The notes under the pieces: generated by a model | What the model was told of the DNA's origin: nothing | The model's input: only the letters and a program-made list of their open reading frames with translations | Databases searched by the model: none | DNA from: SZUA-22 sp039714835 | GTDB taxonomy: Bacteria; Bacteroidota; Ignavibacteria; Ignavibacteriales; Melioribacteraceae | DNA: 16,764 bases | Direction of reading: 5' to 3' | Assembly (NCBI GenBank): GCA_039714835.1 | Contig: JBDLIN010000065.1 | Location: 1 to 16,764 of the forward strand | Shown: one piece after another, positions 15,601-16,764 of the stretch | Layout: each line of letters opens with the position of its first letter | Numbering within the stretch: position 1 is the first letter of the stretch | Program-made: the position numbers and the translations under genes

Positions 15601-16762
15601 GCAGATTCTTGAAAAAGAACAAGAAATTGAAGAAGAACGAATAAAATTAAATGAAAAAGAACATGAGCTGAATATAACTCAGCAAGAACTTCAGAAGCAA
15701 ATGGAAGAACTTGAACATAGGAAAGCAGAAATTGATGAGAATCTTTCTAATAATGAGCAATTTGAAGCACAGAAAGATGAATGGGCTGAAAAAGCTCGTG
15801 AACTTGAAGAGGAAAAAGCTAAAATTGAAAATGAACTTAATGCAAAATTAAAGGAGCTAGAAGATAAAGATTCCCAAATAAACCTTGTTGCCGAGAAAGA
15901 AGAAAAGATAACTGACTTAGAAGAAGAATTAAAGGAAAAGACAGAAGAACTAAGAAAGAAAGAAAACATTTCAACTGAAACACTCCAAATGCAGATGGAT
16001 ATTTTAGCTAAGAAAGAGAAAGAACTAGCAGAAAAAGAAGCAGAATTTGAGAAAGAAAGAATTTTCACTGAGAAACAGCTTTTACAAGAATCTGAAGCTG
16101 TTGAGTTTAGAGCAAAGGAACTTCAAAAAGAAAAAGAGAAGCTTCTTAAATCACCCCAAAATGATGATATGAGCGAAGAGGAAACAAAATCAGCTTTGGC
16201 AAGAGATCTAGTAAACCAAGTCAAGATGGAATTGGAAGAACAACAAGAAGACGAAAAAGAGGTTGAAATGCCATCAGACGAAAGTGATATTGTAGATAAA
16301 CTCACTAGAGAGGAAATTATCGATGAAGAAAAAGATGAAGAACCTCCGGAAGCACCTGATAAAGGACCCGATTTTATATTTCCATCAGGATTTGAAGTCA
16401 TAAGAAATCCTGATATCCCTTTCGAGCAATTTAATTATGAATATATCACATTGCTGTATGTTAATTCTCTTAGGTGTACATCTGATAAAGCTGCGGGATT
16501 TAAAGAATTTCTGAACGATATTTATGAATCTGATTTTCAAAAAATTATTTTAGATGTATCTTCATCAGAATTTATTGATTCAACATTCCTAGGTGTGATA
16601 GTTTCCTTCCTAAAGAAATTAAGAAAAGATGATAGAGAAATGACGATTGTTGTTGATCTTTCCAAAATGACAACTACTACTTTTCTACTTTCTGGTTTGG
16701 ATAGAGTTTTTCATATAGTTGAAGATGTTGATACTGCATTTGAAGAGTTTTATAAAAATTGA
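12608..16762 (+). CDS. cNMP-binding-like domain, ~1000-residue coiled coil and STAS domain signalling protein
   Basis: A 1384-residue soluble protein with no signal peptide or membrane helix. Residues about 10-130 look like a cyclic-nucleotide-binding beta roll (GIFLIVSGQIGL at 50-61, GDVFGYDEL at 80-88). The phosphate-binding cassette is altered: FGYDE where FGE is usual, and Lys97 where the ligand Arg is expected. Residues about 165-1195 are continuous Glu/Lys/Gln-rich coiled coil with no prolines, containing four 32-residue repeats (177-304) and a 94-residue repeat array (487 to about 1120, with a decayed copy at 393-486). An acidic linker (about 1196-1260) leads to a STAS domain (about 1275-1380) with EFIDSTFLGVIV. 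Asp1324-Ser1325-Thr1326 aligns with the phosphorylated site of SpoIIAA/RsbV anti-sigma antagonists. The start has AAAGG just before ATG, and the stop is at 16760-16762. Likely role, inferred: a cytoplasmic scaffold linking a sensor to a partner-switching cascade. The domain calls are firmer than this role. Confidence 0.85.
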   Translation: MNTEQKEILKQNELFKNVLLNQISFDDINLENISLSEGKVLYNANDSTEGIFLIVSGQIGLETSQELSEDLPTSILLNQGDVFGYDELYESITRQSKATASQRTDLIAISGQDLNNLIVQDWTILDNLKSSIHFPNNPDVVNKSIPKVDLFKTEFNIETELSEDISEMEFERISKILKEEKESAEDEISNKIQDLAAKERELIKFKESLNKEKEFAEIALQKELDELQEKEQSIILNEKSLEEEKSMAEQTLLKELEELKQKEEDLQNQSQVIEQEKEMLDESIEKAKDLALKEIELIKKSKELAQQEKVVESVLLKEKELHSREKEISDRLEELTKEKEQAEQTIAREADIAEKENQLEELFQDLEKKKKEINYVLEKEEVLTDKESELGSLEQKLNLREQILEEEKLRIEQELQNRIKVLDKKEEAYQELTAREERVFEKEKDLEEKADLLDSQKMELEEIHREQQKIFDEKQKEFDNVLSEQQKLEQFEKELAEKAEKFKYEKIEAEKELETKFTELRSEEENLKILLQESEQLEQSKKEFDEKEQELLHEQEELQNKLTEVDRKQAELDENLSSQEKLEKYEEELAKRAEQFEEEKHETEKQLHAKLTELETEKDQLEVMIQTGKDLEDSKKDYDKKEQELLEEQDQLRKKLQEADQKLEELGENLSNKEKLEKYEHELALKAEEFENEKQSAEEELKAKSSELKENQIKFEQMLQREQELEEEKEKFALKEKEFSEAQALLQTRLAEVDQKQAELDQNLTKQEKLEKYEEELAQKVEQFEKEKYASEEEINLKYANLEAEQKKIEAMLQKEKEIKEAELNLTKKEEEIDLVQQQLQEQMEEINKRQDELDQAVAEQEKMKEDKEEWSKQTEEFEKEKEKTREEIAQRSTVLEEEKKKLEQMLEKEQELEEERTKLSKKEHELNLTQHELQKQMEEINKRQSELDQAVAEQERLKEDKEEWSKQTEEFEKEKEKAREEIAERTAALEEEQKKLEQILEKEQEIEEERIKLNEKEHELNITQQELQKQMEELEHRKAEIDENLSNNEQFEAQKDEWAEKARELEEEKAKIENELNAKLKELEDKDSQINLVAEKEEKITDLEEELKEKTEELRKKENISTETLQMQMDILAKKEKELAEKEAEFEKERIFTEKQLLQESEAVEFRAKELQKEKEKLLKSPQNDDMSEEETKSALARDLVNQVKMELEEQQEDEKEVEMPSDESDIVDKLTREEIIDEEKDEEPPEAPDKGPDFIFPSGFEVIRNPDIPFEQFNYEYITLLYVNSLRCTSDKAAGFKEFLNDIYESDFQKIILDVSSSEFIDSTFLGVIVSFLKKLRKDDREMTIVVDLSKMTTTTFLLSGLDRVFHIVEDVDTAFEEFYKN
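13136..13519 (+). repeat. four tandem 96-bp (32-residue) repeats inside the coiled-coil gene
   Basis: Residues 177-208, 209-240, 241-272 and 273-304 line up without gaps. Each begins Leu/Ile-x-x-Glu-Lys (LKEEKESAE, LNKEKEFAE, LEEEKSMAE, IEQEKEMLD) and continues with a Lys-Glu-rich second half. They are coding repeats and keep the frame. The period then becomes irregular until the 94-residue array. Confidence 0.75.
14066..15967 (+). repeat. tandem 282-bp (94-residue) repeats inside the coiled-coil gene
   Basis: Six complete units begin at 14066, 14348, 14630, 14912, 15194 and 15476, and a partial seventh at 15758. The spacing is exactly 282 bases each time. Units open with K-L/M-E/K-x-[YFD]-[EK]-x-E-[LW] (KLEKYEEEL, KMKEDKEEW) and close with a QxELDxxLSxQE-like segment. 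Units 5 and 6 are the most alike and share long identical DNA stretches, including AAAGAGGAATGGTCAAAACA, which points to recent duplication at this end. A degenerate copy precedes the array at 13784-14065, ending FDNVLSEQQ. Confidence 0.85.
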
Positions 16763-16764
16763 TT

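Noticed and set aside
14066..15967. The 282-bp direct repeats as a CRISPR array or mobile element
   Set aside because: They are contiguous, without spacers, in frame throughout and encode heptad-like coiled coil. They are internal gene repeats.
15691..16401. Serine-rich open frames on the minus strand within the coiled-coil gene (15691-16068 and 16123-16401)
   Set aside because: They are the antisense reading of Glu/Lys-rich codons, which gives long Ser/Phe-rich frames. The low-complexity translation and lack of start signals mark them as shadows.

Overview
The window is AT-rich (about one third G+C on the lines I counted by hand) and reads as a Gram-negative chromosome. A periplasmic alpha-2-macroglobulin lies directly upstream of penicillin-binding protein 1C, a pairing known from diderm bacteria. 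The overall style (AT-rich, long STAS/coiled-coil signalling protein) fits the Bacteroidota/Chlorobiota/Ignavibacteria neighbourhood, but no marker gene here proves the phylum.

Layout. Everything from base 1 to 12318 is encoded on the minus strand; only the last gene is on plus. In the direction of transcription, from the right: (a) an NAD(P)-binding Rossmann protein (11596-12318) and a lactate-permease family transporter (9797-11425), which are visibly richer in G+C than their neighbours; (b) a Phd/YefM-type antitoxin and a ParE/RelE-type toxin (9391-9678, 9080-9391) with a TAATG overlap and a cluster of operator-like repeats upstream; (c) a small four-helix membrane protein of unknown function (8572-8964); (d) the alpha-2-macroglobulin (2608-8361) with an intact CSEQ thioester motif, translationally overlapping pbpC (273-2618), which has both transglycosylase and transpeptidase catalytic motifs; (e) the first 53 codons of a P-loop kinase/ATPase (1-161), cut by the window edge.

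On the plus strand, 12608-16762 encodes a 1384-residue protein, complete within the window. It has an N-terminal cyclic-nucleotide-binding-like fold, about 1000 residues of acidic coiled coil built from two classes of internal tandem repeat (four of 32 residues, then about seven of exactly 94 residues), and a C-terminal STAS domain with an anti-sigma-antagonist type Asp-Ser-Thr site. This is the most unusual object in the window: it looks like a very long signalling rod joining a sensor-like domain to a partner-switching domain.

How the genes work together: the macroglobulin and PBP1C form a plausible periplasmic defence/repair pair (protease trapping plus peptidoglycan synthesis). The toxin-antitoxin pair is a self-contained module. 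The transporter and Rossmann protein share orientation and base composition but no proven pathway. No RNA genes, CRISPR array, insertion sequence or convincing intrinsic terminator was seen.
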